The position numbers and the translations under genes were made by a program. Positions 15,826 through 23,283 of a DNA stretch of 47,285 bases are shown here, piece after piece; position 1 is the first letter of the stretch, and each line of letters starts with the position of its first letter. The stretch is from NCBI GenBank assembly GCA_014860395.1, contig JACZJU010000007.1, positions 1 through 47,285 on the forward strand. Reading direction: 5' to 3'. The notes beneath the pieces were generated by a model. That model did not search any database, was not told the DNA's origin, and worked only from the letters and a program-made list of their open reading frames with translations. This stretch comes from Burkholderiales bacterium. Its GTDB lineage: Bacteria; Pseudomonadota; Gammaproteobacteria; Burkholderiales; SG8-39.

Positions 15826-16083
15826 ATGATGTGGGGATACGACGGATTTGGATTTGGCGGTGGCGGAATGGGTATCGGCATGCTGCTGTTCTGGGGCTTG
15901 ATCATCTTTGGAGTCGTGATGCTGGCGCGCGGCTTCGGCGGATCGTCCGGTTCCGGCGCAAGCGTAGCGGCGTTACGCGACAGGACGCCGCTCGACGTTC
16001 TCGGCGAGCGCTACGCCAGAGGTGAGATCGGCAATGCCGAATTCGCGCAAAAGCGCAACGATCTGGGAGCGAAGACGTCATGA
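15826..16083 (+). CDS. SHOCT-domain small membrane protein, cassette A
   Basis: 85 residues from ATG 15826 with AAAGGAG upstream. A Gly/Phe-rich N-terminus (MMWGYDGFGFGGGGMG), one helix (about 17-36) and a C-terminal SHOCT motif (PLDVLGERYARGEIGNAEFAQKRNDL). SHOCT domains are short oligomerisation modules often found at the ends of membrane proteins; the function here is unknown. Paralogue of 21454-21699. The stop overlaps the next start (ATGA). Confidence 0.85.
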   Translation: MMWGYDGFGFGGGGMGIGMLLFWGLIIFGVVMLARGFGGSSGSGASVAALRDRTPLDVLGERYARGEIGNAEFAQKRNDLGAKTS

Positions 16084-16541
16084 CAACAAATCCGGGCAAA
16101 GCGATATTTGCGGGAGTCGGCGCCGCGCTGGCGCTGCTGGGGCTGTATTTCGGGGTGCTGACGCTGGTCTCGGGCTGGGGTTTCACGCTCGAGCAGTTTC
16201 TCACTTTTCGCTATTTTGTCATTGCGCTTTCTGCCGGCTTCGGCATTCAGGTGGGACTGTTCGTGCACTTGAAGGCACTGGTGCAGGGTGCGCGCAATCA
16301 GGGGGTCGTGCTGGCCACCTCGGGCACGGCTTCGACCGCGGCGATGGTGTCCTGCTGCACGCATTATCTGGCGAACATCGCGCCGATCATCGGTGCGGCG
16401 GGGCTGGTGACATTTGCGACGCAGTACCAGGTCGAATTTTTCTGGGTCGGGCTGGCGTTCAACCTGGCCGGTATTGTTTACATTTCCTCCAAAGTCTTTC
16501 AAGCAACCAAGGAGCATGCCAAATGCGTAGCCGTAGCCTGA
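16080..16541 (+). CDS. Four-helix membrane protein with CCTHY motif
   Basis: 153 residues with helices about 8-30, 43-63, 74-100 and 108-143. Helix 3 contains MVSCCTHYLANIAPIIGAAG, a vicinal Cys pair plus His (Cys92, Cys93, His95) inside the membrane. The tail KEHAKCVAVA has another Cys. Similar CCxHH helices occur in uncharacterised proteins near metal-resistance genes; I know no assigned function. The last 19 bp overlap the next gene. A role in moving or sensing copper is plausible but unproven. Confidence 0.75.
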   Translation: MTTNPGKAIFAGVGAALALLGLYFGVLTLVSGWGFTLEQFLTFRYFVIALSAGFGIQVGLFVHLKALVQGARNQGVVLATSGTASTAAMVSCCTHYLANIAPIIGAAGLVTFATQYQVEFFWVGLAFNLAGIVYISSKVFQATKEHAKCVAVA

Positions 16542-16945
16542 AGTCGTTTTCCCCATTCCGCGCGCTGGTCCTTTGCGCGGCCATGCTGTACTCCCTGGGT
16601 GGCGCGGCGGCCGAACTGGAGTCGCAGAGTAGCCAGGCAAACAGCGTCGGCATCAGCGTGAAGCCGGTCGATGTCTCAGTCGCGGCGAAGACCTGGCAGT
16701 TTCAGGCCACACTGACCACCCACAGCGGCGCGCTTGATGACGACCTGGCGCGCACGGCGACGCTCGTTGATGCCGCGGGCAAGCAACAGGCAGCGCTGGG
16801 CTGGGACGGCGATCCTGCTGGCGGTCATCACCGCAAAGGCGTGCTGCGCTTCAAAGCGCTGTCGCCGCGCCCAGACATGCTGGAAATGCGCATCCTGCGT
16901 CAAGGCGAGACCGCCGCGCGGACATTCCGCTGGAAATTGAAGTAG
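16523..16945 (+). CDS. Periplasmic GGHHRKG-motif protein, paralogue 2
   Basis: 140 residues from ATG 16523, with AAGGAG 9 bases upstream; it overlaps the preceding gene in another frame. The signal peptide ends near GGAAA (about 29). The mature part contains VKPVDVSVAAKTWQFQATLTTHS, DDDLARTA, GDPAGGHHRKGVLRFKAL and a final FRWKLK. It is about half identical to the product of 2019-2471 by eye but lacks that protein's CPC/His tail. The invariant THS and GGHHRKG are the likely functional core. Family unnamed to me; periplasmic metal binding is inference. Confidence 0.78.
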   Translation: MRSRSLKSFSPFRALVLCAAMLYSLGGAAAELESQSSQANSVGISVKPVDVSVAAKTWQFQATLTTHSGALDDDLARTATLVDAAGKQQAALGWDGDPAGGHHRKGVLRFKALSPRPDMLEMRILRQGETAARTFRWKLK

Positions 16946-17061
16946 TCGCCAACAATCGGTTTGAAGAGACATCGAATGTGGCCATCCAAGGTTCGAGTCT
17001 ATCCGCAAGATGTTTTCGGGCAGTCCTCGCAAACCTGGATTGAAGAAAAGGAGCATTGCCA

Positions 17062-17658
17062 ATGAAACCCGACAGGAAACTCATTCAAATTATCGGCGCA
17101 ATAGCGCTCGCAAGCCACGCAACGACCGGTGCTTACGCCCAAATGGGCGGCGGCGGGATGATGGGTAGCGGCGGCATGATGGGCGGTTTCGGCGCAGGCG
17201 GCGGCAACGGACGCGGTACGATGGGTGGAGACGGAATGGGCTCCCGCGACGACAATGGCTACGAGCCAGGATCTGACGGCGCCCGGCGCTACGCGCCACT
17301 CTTCCCGAACGCGAACGGACCGGAGCTTTCAGACGAACTTGACCTGGGTCCGCTGAATCAGCTGGACTTGAGCAGGCGGCAGCTTGGCGAGATCAACATT
17401 ATTCGCGAAGAGTTAAAGGATCGCCAGTGGAATGCCCGGCGCAGGCTCAAGGCAGAGCATGAGGCGCTGCGCGAACTCTATGACTCCCCGAAACGCGATC
17501 AAGCGAAGATCGACGCACAATTCCACCGCATCGAGCAACTTCGGCGCGAAATGCTTGAATCTTCGGTCAAAGCTCAGGATCAAATTGCGGCGCAACTCAA
17601 CCCGCAGCAGCGGCAACGCCTGCAGCGCATTGCTCCGCGCTGGAGCGCGGGCAGATGA
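17062..17658 (+). CDS. Spy/CpxP-like periplasmic protein, third copy
   Basis: 198 residues from ATG 17062 (AAAAGGAG upstream). The signal peptide ends at AYAQ. A Gly/Met-rich block (MGGGGMMGSGGMMGGF) follows, then a charged helical region (about 85-195) with long coiled segments and LNPQQRQRLQRI, a variant of the LTxxQ motif. It is more diverged from the two cassette proteins than they are from each other and lacks the cassette leader. A metal-stress periplasmic chaperone or zinc/copper binder is the likely role. Confidence 0.78.
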   Translation: MKPDRKLIQIIGAIALASHATTGAYAQMGGGGMMGSGGMMGGFGAGGGNGRGTMGGDGMGSRDDNGYEPGSDGARRYAPLFPNANGPELSDELDLGPLNQLDLSRRQLGEINIIREELKDRQWNARRRLKAEHEALRELYDSPKRDQAKIDAQFHRIEQLRREMLESSVKAQDQIAAQLNPQQRQRLQRIAPRWSAGR

Positions 17659-17813
17659 ACGCGCTTGCGCGGCGCTGGCTCGCATGATGCTCACGGACGC
17701 GCGATTCGCCATGAGGCCGATTGCGCCGGTTTTTTGGCATCGCAATATAGCGCTCGAAACATCCGAGTGAGTTACTCGGTGATAACCAGCAATCTCAAAT
17801 AGAGGCATAGAAC

Positions 17814-18419
17814 ATGGGCACTACACTGACAGTAGTCATAGGAGTCTTAGTCGCCATTGCGCTAGTGGTTTTTTATGTGATCGCGATGTATAACCAATTG
17901 GTCGCTCTGAAAAATCGATACAAGAACGCCTTTGCGCAGATAGAAGTGCAGCTAAAACGGCGCTACGACCTGATTCCCAATCTTGTCGAAACCGCGAAGG
18001 GCTACCTCAAGCACGAACGCGGAACCCTGGAATCAGTGATCGCGGCGCGCAACGAAGCATCTACCATGCTGGCCAAAGCGGCTGCGACGCCGGGCGGCGC
18101 CGAGGCGATGAAGGGTCTGATGGGTGCCGAGGGCAAGCTGTCCGGTGCCATGATGAATATGAAAATGGTGATGGAGGCCTATCCGGATCTCAAAGCCAGC
18201 CAGAACATGATGCAGTTGAGCGAGGAACTGACGAGCACGGAAAACAAGGTTTCCTTCGCGCGGCAGGCGTTCAATGATCAGGTAATGGCCTATAACACCT
18301 ACAAGCAGTCGTTCCCGCCGGTCTTCTTTGCGCCGATGTTCGGCCACGCACAGGATGCGGTGCTGCTGGAATTTGAAGACAGCGCGGCGATAAAGGTTGC
18401 ACCCAAGGTCGCGTTTTGA
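17814..18419 (+). CDS. lemA: LemA family membrane protein
   Basis: 201 residues: N-terminal helix (about 5-24), then the LemA helical bundle with YNQLVALKNRYKNAFAQIEVQLKRRYDLIPNLVE and NEASTMLAKAA (quoted here only as landmarks near residues 25-60 and 80-90). LemA proteins are usually encoded next to an M48 protease, as here, and are thought to form a membrane complex with it. The exact role is unknown. It lies 155 bp after the third Spy-like gene; that gap holds nothing recognisable. Confidence 0.92.
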   Translation: MGTTLTVVIGVLVAIALVVFYVIAMYNQLVALKNRYKNAFAQIEVQLKRRYDLIPNLVETAKGYLKHERGTLESVIAARNEASTMLAKAAATPGGAEAMKGLMGAEGKLSGAMMNMKMVMEAYPDLKASQNMMQLSEELTSTENKVSFARQAFNDQVMAYNTYKQSFPPVFFAPMFGHAQDAVLLEFEDSAAIKVAPKVAF

Positions 18420-18464
18420 TCGGATCCCGTTTCGATCGCAATGGTTCGCCCCGGCGTTGATGCG

Positions 18465-20405
18465 ATGAATTTCTTTGAATCGCAAGACCGTGTGCGCAGG
18501 CACACCAAGCTACTGGTCGTCCTGTTCGTCGTTGCCGTGGTCGCCTTGATCATCCTGACGAATGTGCTGGTCATGGTTGTGTTCGGCTTTATCAATAGCC
18601 AGCAGTTGCGCGACAGCGGAACATTGCTCGGACAGATGGATTGGAAAACATTTGCCGCGGTAAGCGCTGGTGTCAGCGTCGTCGTGCTTGCGGGCAGCCT
18701 CTACAAGATCATGGCCTTGTCCGCCGGTGGCAAGGTTGTGGCGGAGTCGTTGGGCGGGCAATTGATACCACGCAATACGCGGGACCCGAATCAACGCAAG
18801 CTGCTGAACGTGGTGGAGGAAATGGCCATCGCCTCCGGCACGCCGGCACCACCGGTTTATCTGCTTGCGAACGAATCTGGCATAAACGCCTTCGCCGCCG
18901 GCTTTACGCCGCGCGATGCTGTCATCGGAGTGACCCAGGGAGCCATCGACCGATTGAGCCGCGATCAGCTGCAGGGCGTGATTGCGCATGAGTTCAGCCA
19001 CATTTTCAATGGCGATATGCGGCTCAATATTCGGCTGATGGGTGCCTTGAACGGCATTCTGATTCTCGGCATTCTTGGCTATTATCTGCTGTATTCGACC
19101 TCGTTCTCTGGGCGCCGGCGTGGCAATGACAAAGGCGGTGGCGCAATTTTGGCGCTCGCCGTCGGACTCATGGCCATCGGTTTTGCGGGAACCTTTTTCG
19201 GCGCCCTTATCAAGGCCGCGGTGAACCGGCAACGGGAGTATCTAGCGGATGCCTCTGCGGTCCAGTTCACGCGCAACCCGAACGGGATTGCGGGCGCGTT
19301 GAAGCGAATCGGGGGGCTGGAGGCCGGTTCGATCGTGGAAAACCCGGGCGCCCCCGAGGTCAGCCATGCGTTTTTTGCCCAGGGGATTTCGGGGTTTATG
19401 CAAGCGCTGTCCGCCACGCACCCGCCTCTGGCCAAGCGCATCCTGCGCATTGACCCTGGCTGGGACGGCAAGTTCGACTCCTCCGATCGGCCCGACGCGG
19501 CGCAGGATGCGAAACGTGCCGCTGGGGAAAAATCAATGCCGCACGAGGCAGATGCCAACAGGATGGCTGCGATCGCCGCCGGGGCCGCGATGGCAGGTGT
19601 CATGACGGCGATGGATCATATTGGCAACCCGAAACAGGAAGCTGTCGATTATGCCCGCGCGCTGCTGGCTGAGTTGTCCACGACAATCAAGGAGGCAGCG
19701 CGCGAACCACACGGCGCTCGCGCGATCATCTATTCTCTGGCGCTTGACAAGGGCCAGGAGGTTCGCGTGCGGCAACTGAAACAACTGCAGGATTTTGCCG
19801 ATCCGGATGTCTACGCGCTAACGCTCGCGTTGATGCCGCAGATGGGCGAGCTAGACGGCAAGTTCCGTTTGCCGATTATCGATATCGCCATTCCGGCGTT
19901 AAAACAGTTATCGCTCAACCAGTACAAATCGTTCAAGAAAAATCTGCTCGCCTTGATCGAAATGGACTCCAGAGTTGACTTGCTGGAGTGGTCGTTGCAG
20001 AAGATTCTGTTCAATCATCTCGACGGGCAGTTCTTCAAACTGGCACCGATGAAAGTGCGCTATTCCGACACTGCGCAACTCGACAAGGAAATTGGACTCG
20101 TACTTTCCATGATGGCACATGCTGGCGCTCAAGACCTAAGTGGTGCGCAGGACGCATTCGCTGCGGCGGTTGACGCGCTGGGCTCAGGCGGCCTTAGCTT
20201 GCTGGCGCAAGACCAAATCAGAATTGCGGATCTGGATCTCGCTTTGGGAAGATTGGAAAAATTGAAACCGTTGGCGAAATCTAAATTGCTCAAAGCCTGT
20301 GCCGCCAGCGTCTGGCGCGATCAGAAAATGACAGAGCTTGAGTTAGAGCTATTCCGCGCCTTCGCCGGCGTTCTGGATTGCCCCATGCCGCCAGTCATTG
20401 CCTGA
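18465..20405 (+). CDS. M48 family membrane metalloprotease (HtpX-like)
   Basis: 646 residues from ATG 18465 (MNFFESQDRVRRHTK), the usual start for LemA-linked members; an ATG at 18441 is also possible. Helices are at about 18-45 and 55-80. The zinc site is IAHEFSHIFNGDMR (His175, His179) with downstream REYLADASAVQF giving the Glu ligand. Two further helices lie near 195-250. The long C-terminal region (about 340-646) is unique to this subgroup, of unknown role. It may degrade misfolded membrane proteins, which would fit copper stress. Confidence 0.9.
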   Translation: MNFFESQDRVRRHTKLLVVLFVVAVVALIILTNVLVMVVFGFINSQQLRDSGTLLGQMDWKTFAAVSAGVSVVVLAGSLYKIMALSAGGKVVAESLGGQLIPRNTRDPNQRKLLNVVEEMAIASGTPAPPVYLLANESGINAFAAGFTPRDAVIGVTQGAIDRLSRDQLQGVIAHEFSHIFNGDMRLNIRLMGALNGILILGILGYYLLYSTSFSGRRRGNDKGGGAILALAVGLMAIGFAGTFFGALIKAAVNRQREYLADASAVQFTRNPNGIAGALKRIGGLEAGSIVENPGAPEVSHAFFAQGISGFMQALSATHPPLAKRILRIDPGWDGKFDSSDRPDAAQDAKRAAGEKSMPHEADANRMAAIAAGAAMAGVMTAMDHIGNPKQEAVDYARALLAELSTTIKEAAREPHGARAIIYSLALDKGQEVRVRQLKQLQDFADPDVYALTLALMPQMGELDGKFRLPIIDIAIPALKQLSLNQYKSFKKNLLALIEMDSRVDLLEWSLQKILFNHLDGQFFKLAPMKVRYSDTAQLDKEIGLVLSMMAHAGAQDLSGAQDAFAAAVDALGSGGLSLLAQDQIRIADLDLALGRLEKLKPLAKSKLLKACAASVWRDQKMTELELELFRAFAGVLDCPMPPVIA

Positions 20406-20431
20406 AAGCGAACAGCACGAGGGCAGCAGAA

Positions 20432-20595
20432 TTGTAGCGTGGCGTAACACCGCGGCTCGGCTCTACCTGAGCGTACAAAACGACAACAGGCCGCATACAT
20501 TCGCGTGATTGAATAGGAACTGATGCGACTGGATGACCCAATGAAGGGCAACGGGTTTCGCAGAGTTCGTAAATTTACTTACTGGAGAATGGATC
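20432..20595 (+). repeat. Conserved leader of cassette B
   Basis: Second copy of the 14,936-15,098 leader. Identity is highest from 20,471 to about 20,553 and falls close to the Spy-like start. The possible frame at 20,523 is out of phase with the downstream gene here, unlike in copy A. That points to selection on DNA or RNA, or to a recent duplication. Confidence 0.7.
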
Positions 20596-21357
20596 ATGAA
20601 ACTAGCAACGAAGTTTGTAGTCACCCTGGGTACGGCTTTAACCCTAGGGCTTGGGGCTGCGGCGGTCAACGCACAACCATTTGGGTACGGTATGGGACCT
20701 GGAATGATGGGCGGCAACGGCGGTCCGGGATACGCTGCCGGGCCAGGCTATAGGATGGGCTACGGCATGGGCCCCGGAATGATGAACGGCAATGGTGCGG
20801 GCTATGGCATGGGGCCTGGAATGATGGGCGGCAACGGCGGTCCGGGATACGCTGCCGGGCCAGGCTATAGCATGGGCTACGGCATGGGCCCCGGAATGAT
20901 GTACGGCAACGGTACGGGCTATGGCATGGGGCATGGAATGATGGGCGGCTACGGTGTCGGCTATGGCATGGGGCCGCAGGCGATGCTCGGCGGCTGCGCA
21001 GGCAATGCGGATGAAGGTCTCGCGGCGCTGAAATCTGAGTTGGGGATCACGGCAAAGCAGGATGCCGCATGGCAGACATTTGTCGACAACGCCAAAAAGC
21101 AGGGTGAGAACAGGCAGGCCTGGTTCGAGAAAATGCAGGAAGCGCGCGGCGCGGGGTCGGCACCTGAAATGCTTGCACAGCAGACGGAATGGATGAAGCA
21201 GCGTCAGACCGAGATGGCGGCCAACGCCGCGGCGCTGAAGAGTCTATACGCCACGCTCACGCCGGAACAAAAAACGATCGCAGATCAGCGCTTCGGCGGA
21301 TTCAGCCCGGGGTGGATGCAGGGCTACCGCGGTGGCCCAAGGGGGTATCGCCGCTGA
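20596..21357 (+). CDS. Spy/CpxP-like (LTxxQ) periplasmic protein, Gly/Met-rich, cassette B
   Basis: 253 residues with GGAG upstream. The signal peptide ends at VNAQ. The low-complexity block (about 28-130) is about twice as long as in cassette A because of a 39-residue tandem duplication (GPGMMGGNGGPGYAAGPGY core). It includes one GHGMMGG and a single Cys (MLGGCAGNADEG). The C-terminal helices match cassette A closely and end with LYATLTPEQKTIADQRF. Likely a periplasmic chaperone or Cu(I) buffer through its many Met. Paralogue of 15099-15716. Confidence 0.85.
   Translation: MKLATKFVVTLGTALTLGLGAAAVNAQPFGYGMGPGMMGGNGGPGYAAGPGYRMGYGMGPGMMNGNGAGYGMGPGMMGGNGGPGYAAGPGYSMGYGMGPGMMYGNGTGYGMGHGMMGGYGVGYGMGPQAMLGGCAGNADEGLAALKSELGITAKQDAAWQTFVDNAKKQGENRQAWFEKMQEARGAGSAPEMLAQQTEWMKQRQTEMAANAAALKSLYATLTPEQKTIADQRFGGFSPGWMQGYRGGPRGYRR
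20689..20922 (+). repeat. Tandem 117-bp repeat inside cassette B Spy-like gene
   Basis: Copy 1 at 20,689-20,805 and copy 2 at 20,806-20,922 differ at only a few positions. Each encodes 39 residues of the GPGMMGGNGG/GPGYAAGPGY type. The near identity shows a recent in-frame duplication that lengthened the Met-rich block. Confidence 0.85.
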
Positions 21358-21368
21358 GGTACAACTTA

Positions 21369-21391
21369 GCGGAGCGGCAATGCCGCTCCGC
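21369..21391 (+). other. Intercistronic hairpin, cassette B
   Basis: GCGGAGCGGCA and TGCCGCTCCGC form a perfect 11-bp inverted repeat separated by one base. The counterpart is at 15,729-15,751. No T-tract follows. Confidence 0.5.
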
Positions 21392-21453
21392 GTAAAGGAA
21401 TTCCAGATTTACTTGCGCGATGGCGCGCTGTTCGCAGGCTTCAGGAGATGGCA

Positions 21454-21699
21454 ATGATGTGGGGATATGACGGATTTGGATACGGAGGTTTCGGAATGGG
21501 TATCGGCATGCTGTTGTTCTGGGGATTGATCATCGCCGCTATCGTGGTGCTGGTGCGCGGATTCGGCGGATCGTCAAAGGGAAGCGCCCCCCGATTGCCG
21601 GAGAAGACCGCGCTGGACATTCTGCGCGAGCGCTACGCCAGAGGCGAGATCGACAAGGCCGAGTTCGAGGAGAAGCGCCGTGATCTATCCGCCGGTTAG
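21454..21699 (+). CDS. SHOCT-domain small membrane protein, cassette B
   Basis: 81 residues. The start is set at ATG 21454 by its paralogue (MMWGYDGFG) and by CAGGAG 7-8 bases upstream; ATG 21448 is in frame but too close to that site. Gly-rich N-terminus, one helix (about 17-36), then TALDILRERYARGEIDKAEFEEKRRDL, a good SHOCT motif. The 3' end overlaps the multicopper oxidase start region by 20 bp, so the two are probably translationally coupled. Confidence 0.85.
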   Translation: MMWGYDGFGYGGFGMGIGMLLFWGLIIAAIVVLVRGFGGSSKGSAPRLPEKTALDILRERYARGEIDKAEFEEKRRDLSAG

Positions 21700-23245
21700 G
21701 CGAATGTCCGTGGATGCACAGCGCCGGAACTTCCTGAGGGCCGCTGGTGCGGTTGCGGTTGCAGGTGCGCTGCCGCCCTGGTCGAATATGGCCGCAGCGG
21801 CGACGCGGGAAGAATTCACGCCGGATGTGGAAATCGAACTCGTCGCGCGGCCTGATGAATTGCAGATTCTGCCCGGCCGAACCACTGGTGTCTGGCACTA
21901 TGCCGGGCGCGTGCTTAAAGGCCCTGCAGATGCGGTGCAGACGATAGCTGGCAGCTACGCGGGCCCAATCTTTCGATTGAAGACGGGACAGAAGGTCCGC
22001 ATCCGGTTCAAGAACCAGATACCGCAGCCGAGCATCGTGCACTGGCACGGGCTGATCGTGCCGGAACAGATGGATGGACATCCGCGCCACGCCGTTGCGC
22101 CGGGCGGGGAGTACCTATACGAGTTCGAAGTCCGCAATCGGGCCGGAACTTACTGGTTCCACCCGCATCCGCATGGACTCACCGGAACACAAGTCTACGG
22201 CGGCCTCGCCGGACTGTTTATCGTGAGCGACGACGAAGAGAGCGCGGCGCAACTCCCGTCGGGAGAGCGCGACATATCCATTGTGCTCGCCGATCGCACC
22301 TTCGATGCCGCGAACCAGCTGGTGTACGAGGGCGCGATGGGCGGCGGCATGATGGGCGGCATGACGGGTTTTTTCGGCGAGCGCATTCTCGCCAACGGTC
22401 GTCCATCACTGTCTTTTCCAGCGGCAGCCGGTGCGTACCGCCTACGCCTTCTTAACGGTTCGAACTCGCGCATTTATCGCATTGTCCGATCGGACCGTAA
22501 GCCCTTGGTGGCGATCGGCGCGGACGGTGGCCTGCTTGCTGCGCCCGAGACCAAACCGTTTGTAGTGCTCGGCCCGGCAGAGCGTGCCGAACTCTGGATC
22601 GATTTTCACGACGAGTCGGCCGGTAGCCGAATTGCCCTCGTCGCGGAGCCGCTGGATTTCGGCGGCCCGGGAATGGGAATGATGGGCGGTATGATGGGAG
22701 GGATGATGGGGCAGGGCAGGGGCCGCGCTACGCAGCCCGCTGCGCCACAGCCGTTCGCGCTATTCACGGTCAGTCGAAACGGCGACCGCCAGGTTCTTCC
22801 GCCCCGGCTGTCTGAGCTTGCGCCCATCATCGCGCCACAGGGAACGCAGCGGCGGGAATTCGCGATCACCCTCGGCCGCATGCGCTGGGGCATCAACGGC
22901 CGCACCTTTGAAATGAATGGCGTGGCGCCCGACGAAGAAATCCGCTTCGGCGAAACCGAAGTGTGGGAGTTCAGCAACCGTACGTCCATGATGGCCATGC
23001 CGCATCCGATGCATGTTCACGCAGTACAGTTCCGCGTACTCGAGCGCATCGGCACGCCGTCCGGCCTTGACGGCCTGCGTTCGGGGTTCCTCGACAGCGG
23101 CCTGAAGGACACGGTGCTGGTGTTGCCTGGTGAGCGCGTGCGTGTGCTGCTGAGCTTCAAGGACTATCGCGGCCTCTTTTTGTATCACTGCCACAATCTG
23201 GTGCACGAAGACATGGGGATGATGCGCAACTTCCGCGTCACCTGA
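21680..23245 (+). CDS. Tat-exported multicopper oxidase (CueO/CopA-like)
   Basis: 521 residues from GTG 21680, which has GGAG 7 bases upstream; ATG 21704 is an alternative with a weaker site. The twin-arginine signal is QRRNFLRAAGAVAVAGA. All four copper motifs are present: HWHG (His121, His123), HPHPHG (161-165), HPMHVH, and HCHNLVHEDMGM with type-1 ligands His503, Cys504, His509 and axial Met514. Met-rich loops (GGGMMGGM; GMGMMGGMMGGMMGQG) resemble those that bind Cu(I) in CueO. It probably oxidises periplasmic Cu(I) to Cu(II). It is the enzyme of the Spy/SHOCT run. Confidence 0.93.
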   Translation: MIYPPVRRMSVDAQRRNFLRAAGAVAVAGALPPWSNMAAAATREEFTPDVEIELVARPDELQILPGRTTGVWHYAGRVLKGPADAVQTIAGSYAGPIFRLKTGQKVRIRFKNQIPQPSIVHWHGLIVPEQMDGHPRHAVAPGGEYLYEFEVRNRAGTYWFHPHPHGLTGTQVYGGLAGLFIVSDDEESAAQLPSGERDISIVLADRTFDAANQLVYEGAMGGGMMGGMTGFFGERILANGRPSLSFPAAAGAYRLRLLNGSNSRIYRIVRSDRKPLVAIGADGGLLAAPETKPFVVLGPAERAELWIDFHDESAGSRIALVAEPLDFGGPGMGMMGGMMGGMMGQGRGRATQPAAPQPFALFTVSRNGDRQVLPPRLSELAPIIAPQGTQRREFAITLGRMRWGINGRTFEMNGVAPDEEIRFGETEVWEFSNRTSMMAMPHPMHVHAVQFRVLERIGTPSGLDGLRSGFLDSGLKDTVLVLPGERVRVLLSFKDYRGLFLYHCHNLVHEDMGMMRNFRVT

Positions 23246-23283
23246 TCGACGCACATTTCTTTACATTCTCTGAAAGGCAAAAA

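Noticed and set aside
16985..17010. tRNA-like GGTTCGAGTC
   Set aside because: No surrounding cloverleaf or acceptor stem could be found.
20689..20922. Possible CRISPR-like or regulatory repeat
   Set aside because: Two coding tandem copies of 117 bp, in frame inside a low-complexity protein; no spacers.
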